Assembly: GCA_021018995.1 (NCBI GenBank)
Contig: CM037585.1
Span: forward strand, 66,528,646-66,592,645
Direction: 5' to 3'
From: Chloranthus sessilifolius
Lineage: Eukaryota; Streptophyta; Magnoliopsida; Chloranthales; Chloranthaceae
Length of the DNA: 64,000 nt
Shown: positions 32,211-42,417 of the stretch, one piece after another
How the letters are laid out: each line of letters starts with the position of its first letter
Position numbering within the stretch: the first letter of the stretch is position 1
Notes under the pieces: model-generated
Database searches by the model: none
What the model was told of the DNA's origin: nothing
Seen by the model: only the letters and a program-made list of their open reading frames with translations
Translations under genes and position numbers: made by a program

Positions 32211-32983
32211 ATGGGTTGCAAAAATCCTAACCTAATAATAAAAATAAATAATAATAATAATAATAGTGATAATCAAACTAAAAAATCATGTATTGCAAAC
32301 AAAGTCATCTTCCATATATTTTACTACTTTTCCAAATCTACTTTAGCAATGCAAGAAAATAAATATTAAAAACAGCTTTAACAACAAAATAAGAAATACT
32401 CTGAGCCAAGTCAGTGCCAAGTCAGATTTTCTCTGGTTCTATATCATCTCATTCTCCTTCAACCACTTCTTCGTTCTCTCTGCAACCACAATAAAAAATC
32501 ATCAATTGCCTTGAATCAAATAATGGAGATCATCTTTGTCCCAATCTTCCAACAATAGATCTTGAGATCATGACACACCTATCAGACGGTCACATATTGA
32601 TTCCATGTGGCCGATACTGAGACCGATCCCGATATTGTATCAAGGCCAATACATATCGGTTGGCCAAAAAACCAATACATATCAGTATCGGCAAATTCTT
32701 GATACTTTGCTTATGACATTAGTGACCAAATTCGCTGACTTAAAAAAAAAAAAATCTGAATTATTTGTGAAATTTTGAATAAAATCCAAAATTTTTAACA
32801 ATTCAAGAATTTTTCAAATTATATACGAATTTTACGACTTTTTTTCCCGAATTTGGTCACAAACTTTTATTTTTTCACTTTTATAATTTTTAACTGGATA
32901 TAATATCGTGGGCCACATGATTTCCAATTATTTTTTCAAATAAAAGATTGAAACGAAAATCAAATCGTCCTATTTATAGTGAC
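32211..32983. other. Gene-free DNA with a half foldback and AAT repeat
   Basis: An (AAT)n run lies near 32239-32266. At 32493-32625 there is a single left arm of family X (GAATCAAATAATGGAGATC...TTGAGATCATGA). GATATTGTATC and CAATACATATCGG words (32620-32690) recall 3770-3860. No gene. Confidence 0.5.
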
Positions 32984-33612
32984 CGAATTTTTAACGGCAC
33001 TACAACCGAAACCCATTAATTGCTTTGAATTATCTGATAGAGACAATTTTTTATCTCAATATTTTACAAAATTGATATTGAGATCATGAGAGTACCGACA
33101 ATTAATTATTTACCTCATGTGGTATACATCGCAAAAAGTTTAAAAATTATGATTAAATATGATGTGTGTCACATAATTTTCAGTTACTTTTGTGTAATGT
33201 GTGTCAGGTGAGATAGAAAAATTGAGCCTCTGATGGTACACCATTGATGTAAGGATCCATTATGTAAAAGATTAAAACAATAATAGAAATGGTCTATTTG
33301 CACTCATCGAATTTTAAAGGCACTATAACCGAAAACCATTGACTGTTGTGAATCAGACGATGGAGATTGTTTGTCGCCCAAGCTTCCCCATAATGTATGA
33401 GCTCTTAGGTATACCGACAATCAACTTTTTATTTCAAGTGTTGCACGCTTCAAAACGTTATCAAAAATCATGTTTGAGCATGATGTCTGCCACATGATTT
33501 TCAGTTACTTATTTGGGATGTGTGTCACGCAAATTAAAAATTGACTGTCTACTGGTACACCATTTACCTCAGGATCGTCGTGTGGAAGATTGAATTGGAA
33601 ATCAAATCAAAT
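32984..33612. repeat. Tandem duplication of a family X foldback
   Basis: Units of about 324 bp start at 32984 and 33308, both CGAATTTT.AA.GGCACTA followed by AACCGAAA. Each unit has a left arm (GCTTTGAATTATCTGAT or GTTGTGAATCAGACGATGG) and a right arm (TGATGGTACACCATTGATG or ACTGGTACACCATTTACC). The event duplicated element plus flank, as at 4684-5563. Confidence 0.75.
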
Positions 33613-34187
33613 CTTTAATGAGTTTCTTCGATTTCTTCTTCTATTTTCTTCTAGGTTTACTTTCTGTTATATACGGCATGCAATCTGCTCTAGGATATGA
33701 TATGGTTTGAAATATACTAAAGGATATCGTAGTAGTTTAATAATTAGAGTTTTTAAAATATAAATATATTAATTAAAAATCCTAGGTGAATCCTAGCCAT
33801 TGAATTTAATTTTAGTTTCAAGGGATGAGATGATTTCTAATCCTGCAATCCACGTGCATCCTTACTAGTATATATATGAAAGCATGAATAAATCTCCACT
33901 TTCTGTTAATTTTGTGTTTCCATAATTTTGGAACAAAATATCCCTCATTAACCTAATCTACCCCTAAAATAACTCTTTATATTTCCCTATAGTTTAATAA
34001 AGGAAATAGAATCTTAATTCCATGGCAAAACTTTTTCCTTTATTTCATAAATATCTCCTAAAATCACTCCACCGTTTTATTTAATATCTCCTGAGATTTA
34101 TCTTGTTTAAAATTAGACGTTTAAGTGAGAAAAAAAATTAACCTAAGAATTTGAAATCATAAATATCTCCTAAAATCACTCCACCGT
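33613..34187. other. Gene-free DNA with a local duplication
   Basis: A degraded copy of the 29202-30010 unit begins near 33880. The segment ATAAATATCTCCTAAAATCA...CCGTTTTATTTA occurs at about 34047-34083 and again ending at 34195. The first copy continues uninterrupted and serves as an empty site for the MITE at 34196. Confidence 0.6.
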
Positions 34188-34195
34188 TTTATTTA

Positions 34196-34594
34196 TGGAG
34201 CCATTACTTACTCACGATGTTTAAGTGATTGCACCGAAGTCAAAGGAAGACTTTGTATTTTAGGGACATGTGACATGTGAAAATGCAATCTAGGCCATCT
34301 AATTTAAAGTTCATGATCTATAGATCCTTAGTGGATAAGATTGGAGCAAATCACAATATTTATCATATGATATATTGTTGTCAATTGTTGAATCAAATAA
34401 TAGCCTTTGACTATATTTAATCACATGATGAAGATTATATTTCATGTCAATCTTATCCACTAAGGATCTATAGATCAGGAACTTTAAATCAGACGGCTCA
34501 GATTGTGTTTTCACATGTCACATGTCCCTAAATACAAAGTCTTTTTTTAACCTCGGTGTAATCACTTAAAAAGAGAGTGCAAGTAATGGCTCTC
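34196..34594. mobile_element. hAT-like MITE with 8-bp target duplication
   Basis: 399 bp, flanked by direct TTTATTTA at 34188-34195 and 34595-34602. Inverted arms of about 150 bp: GGAGCCATTACTT at the left against AAGTAATGGCTC at the right, GACTTTGTATTTTAGGGACA against TGTCCCTAAATACAAAGTC, and GATCTATAGATCCTTAGTGG against CCACTAAGGATCTATAGATC. The 8-bp duplication suggests hAT-type mobilisation. No coding sequence. Confidence 0.85.
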
Positions 34595-34734
34595 TTTATT
34601 TAATATCTCATAAAATCTTGCTTGCTTAAAACTAAACTTTAAATTTTACTTTTGGAACTTCCCATGATTTCCTTTTAAAACCACCCCATGGAAAGTAAAA
34701 TAAAAAAATTTACCGCAAGATTTCTATCGAACAG

Positions 34735-34960
34735 GGCCTTATCTCACGTCCATGCATTAATCGCTTTGAATCATTGGACAGAGACAATTTTTTATCCCAA
34801 TCTTTCAAAAAGTTGATCTTGATATTATCGGCATATCAGCAGACAATTATAATTTTATTCTACATGACACACTAATTTAAAATATGACTCTAAAATCATA
34901 TAACTTATATCACACTCAAGCATAAGGGATCTTGACATCATGGGCATACCATCAAAATCT
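34735..34960. mobile_element. Foldback repeat, family X, partial copy
   Basis: The left arm has AATCGCTTTGAATCATTGGACAG and TTGATCTTGATATTATCGGC. The right arm is short (AAGCATAAGGGATCTTGACATCATGGGC). Ends are not sharp. Confidence 0.5.
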
Positions 34961-35340
34961 GACAGTCTCATGCTAGGACCAAAATTTTGAGATTCTTAGA
35001 GTTATAAATATAGGTACCTTATGACAAAAAGAAACGTCTCTAAAAACCTTATGAGAGAGAGAGAGTCGTTGTCTAACATAAAATCTAATGGAGTCATTAC
35101 TTGCATCATAGTAGTTAGCACTTGTACATAGTTTAAAAGAAATGCTTGATAGTTTCTGACCCTTCGTATGCCATCCAAACAACGGGAATCTCGGTAATTT
35201 ATTTGTCACATATGAGTTCCCCTTATTTCCCTTGAAACCAAACAGGCCTAAGTAAAAGTCTCTCCCAACTCATCTTCATGTGTCCAATGAGTTCTAACCC
35301 AACAACTTCGAATACTAAAAAAATCTCTGAAGGTATCCTG
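34961..35340. other. Low-copy flank at the truncated end of element A
   Basis: No match to other parts of the window. Includes a short (GA)n near 35054-35065. The stretch CCTTGAAACCAAACAGGCC (35231-35250) resembles a terminal of plant MITEs but has no partner here. Meets element A at about 35340 without LTR or PPT. Confidence 0.5.
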
Positions 35341-35648
35341 ATTTGGTTGTACCCTGAGTACCCATCAAGAAAACAGTAAAAAGCTTTTCCAGCCAATTTG
35401 TCCAAAATTTGATCAATGAAGGGGAGAGGGAAATGGTCCTTTCTGGTCTTAGAGTTGAGCTTCCTATAATCAATGCACACTCTCCAGCCAGTGGTCTCCC
35501 TGGCTGGTCTCAACTCTCCAGTTTTAGTCTTAATCACTGTTATGCCAGATTTCTTGGGCACCACTTGGATAGGTGCCACCCAGTGAGAATCAGAGATGGG
35601 GTAAATCACCCCTGCATCTAGCAATTTAATGATCTCCTTGAGGACCAC
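35340..35648 (-). pseudogene. Element A reverse transcriptase, N-terminal fragment
   Basis: Covers RT fingers and motif A: IQVVPKKSGITVI, VCIDYRKLNSKTRKDHFPLP and FLDGYSGYNQI. The open frame runs on to 35223 but everything after GYNQI is flanking DNA, not RT, so the predicted tail is a chance fusion. It is separated from the preceding frame by one in-frame TAG near 35650, at a place where element B has a sense codon. The palm YxDD box and everything downstream are absent. Confidence 0.88.
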
Positions 35649-35651
35649 TTC

Positions 35652-36674
35652 CTACATGTGAGGATTTAACTTCCTCTGCATTTCCCTGGAGGGTAGTGCT
35701 CCCTCCTCAAGATGAATCCTGTGCATGCAGATTGATGCATCTATTCCTCCCAGATCGGCAATGGTCCAACCAATTGCCCTCTTGTGCTTCCTCAAAACTG
35801 TTAGTAATTCCTCTTCCTGCTCATTGGTAAGAGAGGAAGAGATGATTACAGGAAGCTTATCTCCTTTCTCAAGGAAGGCATATTTTAATGTTTCTGAAAG
35901 CTTCTTGAGTTCCAGATCAGGGGCTTGTTGGGTGGATGGCAAAATTGGTGCATTGGAGGTTGGAGGAAGAGGCAGCAATGTAGGTTTCCAACTGAAATGC
36001 CGCACTGAGCCCACAGAAGACTTCAATGTGGTCATGTCTTTCAGTATCACATCTGGGCTCTCTTCCTCCACCATGTCCCAAATTTTAACTAAATTCCTGA
36101 CAATGTTGCCCCACTCCAGCAGAGTGGGCAATTCCTCTTCTACAATTTTCTCTAGTACATCCACTGCAAAGCTTTCCTCATTGTCCATCTGAGGGTACTT
36201 TACACTGTTGTACACATTTAGCTCAACTTTCATATGTCCGAAAGTTACCTCAATTACTCCAGACCTGCATTGAATACATGCATTAACAGTGGCCAAGAAA
36301 GGCCTGCCCAATATAACAGGTACAGGATTTGGGTTATTGCTGCACCCCATGTCCAAAACTAAGAAGTCAGCAGGGTAGAAAAACTTATCCACCCCCACTA
36401 AGACATCCTCAACCATTCCCAGAGGTCTCCTCTCAGACCTATCAACCATCATTAGCACAATGGGGGTAGCTTTCAGCTCCCCCAAACCTAGCTGCAGATA
36501 TACACTGTATGGCAACAGGTTAACACTAGCTCCAAGGTCTAAAAGGGCTTTTCCAATTGTATGGTCTCCAATTACGCAGGGAATAGTGGGTATCCCTGGA
36601 TCTTGCAACTTCTCAGGCATTGATTTGTTAAATACAGAATTCACTGTATCAGTTGCAAAGACCTTTTTGGACAC
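35652..36674 (-). pseudogene. Element A protease and pre-RT region
   Basis: An open frame of 340 codons. The retroviral-type aspartic protease has active site LLDLGASVNLLP at about residues 45-56, flanked by IGDHTIGKA, and the ILGRPFLAT motif at about 121-129 that plays the role of the second conserved protease block. A linker rich in Glu (EEELLTVLRKHKRAIGWTI) leads to the RT start REMQRKLNPHM. The start Met is internal to the original polyprotein, which continues upstream through broken frames. It is the longest undamaged stretch of pol in the minus-strand cluster. Confidence 0.88.
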
Positions 36675-38627
36675 ATGGCCTCTAGCTTTTCTCTTTTGGG
36701 TACAGAGGTCTTTCAGGAACTTTACATAGGCTGGGACCTATTTAATTGCCTCAAGCAGGGGCAAATTTATTTTCACCTGCCTGAAGGTCTCCATCATTTC
36801 CTCCATCTAGGCATTCCCTTTATCAAAAGGGACAGGACCATCCAAAGCTTGAGGAAATGGCAGCTGAGGTACTGCTGGTTCCTCAACTGCTAGCCCATGA
36901 CTACACTTCTATTTTTTTCTTTTTTCATGTTTTTCCTCCTGCTGAGGCTCAACTACAGCCTCTTTATTTTTCTCCTACTGTAGGGTGGCAGGAAATTCTT
37001 GGCTTTGTGTTCCAACAACATCTCTATCACGATCATGTGCATCATTTGTGGAAATGACCTCTGCTGGTCTGTTACCCACCTGGTTGTCTATCAGCCTGCC
37101 AGACCTTAGGGTAGTAACAACATTGGTTCCCTCAAAACTTGAGGAAGCTTCTTCAATTAAAAATTGACCCTTGGGGTTAGCAACTGGCTGGCAGGGCAAC
37201 CTCCCTTCATCTCTCCTAGCCAAGGCATTTGAAATTTGGCTTATCTGTTCTTCCATTTTCTGGAGGCTCTGACCATGAGAGTCCACAGTTAGAGCCAAGG
37301 ATCCTAGGTTTTGCAATGAAGTCAAGACCTGGTCCTCAAAGGAAGCATTTCTTAGCTGAGAGTGGGTAAGACCAACTGATTTTGTTGCTGATGGGGCTGC
37401 TGACGGTGCTGGAGGTTAGACCTAGGGGCATACCCTTGATTGGCCTGCTACTGTGGCAGGTAAAGCCAACATCTGCTGGGGCTGCATATAATTATCTTAT
37501 CTCCACCTCAGATTTGGGTGGTCTCTCCATTGGTAACTAGTATTTTGGTGCTGGTAACCATATGGCTGTCTGTTGTAGCCACCAGATTGTTGTCTTAAAA
37601 GATTGCAGCAAAGATGCTCCAATACCAATTCAGGATATTGCCCTGCAGATGGACATTCCTCCACTGTGTGCTGTGGGGACTGGCATATCAGACATGCCTC
37701 TGCCACATGAGCAGCCCTTCTGGGTTGCATCACAGTCAGTAATTTGTCAAACTTCATAGAGAGGTTCGCCATCTGCAGATGCAGGTCATTGTTCCCAGAC
37801 ACCTCACAAACTTTTCCTCTTGTCAATGCAGCAGACCCCACTTTTGACTCAGACTCCTGACTAGTTCTTTCCAAGGATAGTTTTTGAAAATCATTTTCAC
37901 TAATCACCTCAAACAATTCTCATGCCTCATCAGCAGTTTTGTGCATGTAAGTGCCACCACAAGAGGCATCAACCATATCTCTACTTTTTTCATCAATCCC
38001 ATTATAGAAGCTTTGAACAAGCTGCCAGTCTGGGATCTTGTGGTGGGGGCATTGTTTGAGCATTTCCTTAAACCTATCCCAGGCTTGATAAAAATCCTCA
38101 GTTGGGGCTTGGGCAAAAGCAAGAATTGCCTTCCTCAACTGGCTAGTTTTGGTCTCAGGGAAGAACTTGGTCTGCAGGTCTTTCCATGAAGCAATGCTAT
38201 TGTTAGGAAGAGTGGTCAACCAGGTACTGGCCCTATCCTTCAGAGAGAAGGGAAAGAGTCTGAGCCTAGTAGCCTCAGGTCCCAAACCAGTGATATTAAA
38301 AGTGGTGCACAGGGCCAAGAACTGGTCAATGTGCTTGTAAGGGTCCTCCTTGCTAAGCCCATGGAAAGAGGGCAGCATCTGGATGATTGAAGTCTTTATT
38401 TTGTAATTCCCCTGAACATCAGGGAATTGAATGCTAAAAGGGGAGTTATAGTCATCTGGAGCATTCAACTCCTTGAGAGTTCTAGATTGTTCTTCACCTA
38501 TATTTGTTGTCACAGATTCACTTGGGGGCTCTCCTGTGGTGTGCCTGTCTCTTCTAAGTCTCCTTCCCCTTTCTAACTTAGGGTTAAGAGGCTCTAAAGT
38601 AGGGCTGAGAGATCTCCTCCCTAGCAT
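36675..38627 (-). pseudogene. Element A gag
   Basis: Starts at ATG 38627 (MLGRRSLSPTLEPL), about 365 bases after the LTR. The capsid-like part LPSFHGLSKEDPYKHIDQF through GGTYMHKT is open to 37920, where a TGA interrupts. The frame resumes with FEVISENDFQKL and contains a CCHC zinc knuckle, CLICQSPQHTVEEC (CX2CX4HX4C), then a Gln/Tyr-rich tail. After a break it continues with a coiled segment (KMEEQISQISNALARRDEGRLP) and TTLRSGR (37325-36975). Only a few lesions separate it from an open reading frame. Confidence 0.88.
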
Positions 38628-38969
38628 ACAAGCACACCAACATCAAGGAGAGCTTCTTGCAGGCACATTGCAAACGAATCACTTTACAATTAACAAATTT
38701 ATCTAACTAATTTACAGCTATTCAAAGAATACATTTACAACTATCCTAGATACTGCTATGGAATTTTCTAGAAGATAGACAGAGTTTTAAAAGTTAGAGA
38801 GTTTGCAAACAGAGGTAGCTAAGCTCCAATTGCAGTCCAACTGTCCTTCACTGCTGCTGTCTTGATCTAAAAAAAAAATTCACAAATATATCAGCAGTAT
38901 CAATTATTCTTAACTACCAAAGAACGATAAAACTATAAAAACTTAGGGTCTACTAAAAGATCAACCATC

Positions 38970-38990
38970 CCCGGTAGCGGCACTAAAAAC
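38970..38990 (-). promoter_or_regulatory. Element A primer binding site (tRNA-Asp type)
   Basis: On the minus strand TTTTTAGTGCCGCTACCGGG follows the LTR end (CAACA) directly. It fits the Athila-type site with about two mismatches. Confidence 0.75.
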
Positions 38991-39479
38991 TTGTTGCTTC
39001 CCCAGTTGTGCTTTCTTTATTTGTTTGTGGTAAAAGAAATTTAAAATCAAAATAAAATAGGGGATGAAATCAGTACAACTGAGAAGTCCTAGACTTGCAA
39101 GATATAGGGTCCATTGTGGCAAGTTTTGATAAGTAAGAGTTTGTCCCACAGGGAAAGGTGATCTACAGCTCCAAGGGAGCCATCTCTAGTAGTCCCTCCA
39201 GATCTGACTACAGATCTGGCAGTCCTTAAGGGAATGGAGTTTAAGGTCACTTAGTTTACAGATCCTAAGGTAGCGTAATGTCTAAACTACAGAAAGGGTT
39301 GAGAGGACGGATGGAGTGTGGAAAATAAATATAAAAGGGTGAGAAGTATGTTATTGAGCCTAGATCAGAGGAGATTTGTAACTCAGATTCAGATATGATG
39401 TTATAGAAATCCTATCCAATGGCTACATTATCATCATTGAGGAAAAAGAATCCAACCCATCTCTCTGCCATGATTCAAT

Positions 39480-40340
39480 CCCTTAAGGTTATAACCTGTC
39501 AACTCAAATCGTCACAGACTATCCCATAGGGGAACCACAATCCAGGGATGGGTCAAAACAAGTTAATCATTGTAGGCACTATTTCATCCAGGCTACCAGC
39601 TCAAGAATCCATAGGGAACCTCAACCTCTAAAGCTCTATGTGTGGGGCTAAGGCTGTATAGGACCATGATAGCCCAGACACATAGAACCAGTAAGAGATT
39701 AAGTACAACCTTCGATCTAGCTATCCATTGCTTGAGTGAGGCTACAATGGTCCAGTCACAAGCCTGCAATCTCTATAACCAGATCAGATCTAACATCTGA
39801 TAGCGGATCTATACAAATATAGGGGAGTCTGCCTCTGTACAATCTCTCACCAGGCTAATACAAGCTCAGATGCAGAGAAGAAGGATCCATCTTGGATCGG
39901 TGGATTAGAATCACCCTAAGGCTATAACCTGTCCACTTGAATGGTCACAGACTATCCTAGAGGCTATCCTCCTCATGGAGCCCAAGATAAAACAAGAATA
40001 TCCCTGCCACCACCATGGTCACAAGGCTACCAGCTCAAGCTCCCATGGGGATTACAGATCTAGTGGGTCTTGTGGTGGGGCTAAGGCTGTATATGACCAT
40101 GACAGCCCAGACACACAGGTCACTTGGATCTCAGTGGCCCTTAGAATCAGTCCTCCATTGCTTTGAATCACAGCCAAAGCAATGGCGGATCACGAGGCAG
40201 CAGCCTTGCACAGAGCATCTCTCATTGAAATATAAATCCCATAATGTAAAAATTCTATTACAAACTTTCATTAAACTAGTTCAAAATGCATACAAAGACA
40301 TAGCCAGCAAGTGTTGGACTATGGAGAGAAGGAAAAAGAA
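39480..40340. repeat. 435-bp duplication inside the Athila-family LTR
   Basis: About 39482-39915 and 39916-40340 share AAGG.TATAACCTGTC, TCACAGACTATCC, a CAAGGCTACCAGCTCAAG-like block and GGACCATGA.AGCCCAGACAC at a period near 435. The same paired structure is present in the LTRs of B (47656, 48091), E and F, so it is a family trait and older than these insertions. Confidence 0.7.
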
Positions 40341-40975
40341 AAAGAAAAACTACTGACAGCTATAAAAGAAAAGAAAAATGATCTCATATCAAATCTCTAA
40401 GAGATGAGATGTGTTCCAAGACCTGTTCTGAGATATTCCAAGATATTCTAAGTATGGGTTTATATAGCAGTGGTGTGGCAGTGCATTAGGGTTGGGAAAC
40501 CCTAATTTTAATGATGCCACGTGGCCTAATAGTGATCCTTGGATGCCTTGAGGTGCGTGCATAGAGATTTAAGTGTGGGAGTGCGTGCCTTAATCGCTGG
40601 AAATTCCCAGAAAGTCCTTTGTTGAAGCGATAGAAGTTGAAGTTCAGAGCTTCGCTAGGTAGCTATTATTTCCCAGACTTGTCGTGTGGTAGCTCTTGCT
40701 CTTCACGAGGATGGTTTGACATTGAAGCTTCAACCGTCGTGAGGTTGCCTTGGTTTACTCTTCAGGCAGTCGCGCGGTAGAGAATTATGCTCTCGCTAGA
40801 TTGGGCTTTGCGAGGTTGAGTAGACATCAAAGCCTCAGATGTCGCGGGGTTGGAGTTCAAGCAGTCGCGAGGTAGCTATGCATTCGCTGGGTTGATCTTC
40901 GCGAGGATGGATTTGAATAGCGCAAGAACTGCGTGAGCACTTCTCTTTAATGGACTTCACGAGTTTCCTCGCGAG

Positions 40976-41109
40976 ACTTTAATGAGTTCTGAACTGCGCG
41001 AGGTTCCATGGTCTTCGCGAAGATGGCTCTGTCTTTGCGAGGACTTTAATGAGTTCTGAACTGCGCGAGGTTCCATGGTCTTCGCGAAGATGGCTCTGTC
41101 TTTGCGAGG
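40976..41109. repeat. 67-bp perfect tandem duplication in LTR A
   Basis: 40976-41042 and 41043-41109, starting ACTTTAATGAGTTCTG and containing GGTCTTCGCGAAGATGG. LTR F has a single copy (near 58706-58770), so this is private to A and recent. Confidence 0.85.
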
Positions 41110-41654
41110 ATGCTTTCTTCTTGAATAACATGAGAACTATGCGAGGAGTTCTCTTCTGATATTTGCATCTCACAGCCACTGCGCGACAGCTGCACGAAGA
41201 TTCTTTTGAAGCTCTCTCTCCTCAGGTATTTTGAGCAAACTGCATAAGGTTGAGGGAGGTCTGCTTTGAACTGCATGAGACTGTGCGATGTGTTCTACTC
41301 TTGAGCTTCGCGAGAGCTGCGCGAGTTTATGCTTCTGAAGCTCTTTAGTCACTCATCTGCGCGAGAAGTTGTTGTAAAGTCTTGGGAAGCTCAGTTGGAC
41401 TGCGCGAGGCATATTTTTCCTGAATCCTCTATAGCTTGGGTCAGCTGCGAGAGGCTCATTTCAGGTCTGGATTCAGAGTTCATCCTTCTGAGGGACTTCT
41501 GGTGCCAAAACAGGTTCCTTAGCATAATTCCTGGCCTTATTTTACTGCTGATTATTACCTACATAAAACACTTAACAAGAACTTATTAGATGGCTAAGGG
41601 TCTAATCAAAGGTTAAGTAAAGGGGTAAAAAGTGGCACTTTTCAGGTCTTAACA

Positions 41655-42417
41655 ACAAGCCTTGCCATAGATCAGTCTGAATGGGGACATACCGATGGGG
41701 GTCTTATAGGCAGTCCTATAAGCCCACAGTGCATCATTAAACTTGTCACCCCAATCTTCCTATCAGTCCTCACAGTCTTCTCAAGGATATGGTTGATCTC
41801 CCTATTTAAAATTTCAACTTGCCCACTGGTTTGTGGGTGGTAGGGAGTAGCAATCCTATGGGTGACAAAATATTTCTTGAGCAAGCTCTCGAAATTTCTG
41901 TTACAGAAATGGCTCCCCCATCACTGATAATGGCTCTAGGGGTACCAAATCTGGAGAAGATATTCTGCTTGATGAACTTGAGGACTACCTGATTATCATT
42001 AGTTCTTGTGGCAATTGCTTCTACCCATTTGGAAACATAGTCCACTGCCACTAAGATAAAATGAAAACCATTTGAAGGAGGAAAGGGGCCCATAAAATCA
42101 ATACCCCACACATCAAACAGTTCTACAACAAGGATGGGCTGTAAATGCATTGAATTTGGTTTAGACAGCCCTCCTAGTTTCTGACATCTTTCACAGGTCT
42201 TACAGTGTGTATTGGCATCTCTGAAAAGAGAAGGCCAATAGAACCCACACTGCAGCACTTTGTCAGTTATTTTTCTCCCACTAAAGTGACCCCCATAGGC
42301 ATTTTCATGGCACATGGCCAGAATACTGGGGACATCACTTTCGGGGACACATTTTCGAATGATTTGGTCTGCACAATACTTATACAAGCAAGGTTCTTCC
42401 CAGAAAAAGAATTTGAC
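41655..42417 (-). pseudogene. Element B integrase (truncated)
   Basis: HHCC zinc finger: [10 protein letters not shown]...ERCQK with two His and two Cys (HCKTCERC). The catalytic core has the first Asp in [10 protein letters not shown], the second in AIISDGG, and the third residue, Glu, in [13 protein letters not shown] (41884-41672 in a shifted frame). A frameshift lies near 41890-41900 between the second and third blocks. A TAG near 42420 separates the start from the RNase H frame. The C-terminal part is missing because element A is inserted. Confidence 0.88.

Larger units (their letters stand above)
35340..41654 (-). mobile_element. Element A: Athila-type, 3'-truncated, inserted in element B
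   Basis: Read on the minus strand: 5' LTR (41654-38992), PBS, gag, protease and the first third of RT, then a sharp break at about 35340 just after RT motif A. The 5' side abuts the interrupted integrase of element B at 41655, so A is the younger of the two. The missing 3' part (rest of pol, 3' ORF, 3' LTR) and the missing rest of B were probably lost in one deletion. Confidence 0.85.
38992..41654 (-). repeat. Element A, 5' LTR (2663 bp)
   Basis: On the minus strand it starts TGTTAAGACCTG and ends GGGGAAGCAACA. The U3-side third (40660-41470) is dense in CTCGCGCAG/CTCGCGAAG words. A 67-bp tandem duplication lies at 40976-41109. A 435-bp ancient duplication lies at 39480-40340. A hairpin with arms CCAGATCTG/CAGATCTGG lies at 39203-39224. 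The short frames inside it are not genes. Confidence 0.9.

Noticed and set aside
35231..35250. CCTTGAAACCAAACAGGCC as a MITE end
   Set aside because: Resembles plant MITE termini but has no inverted partner or duplication nearby.
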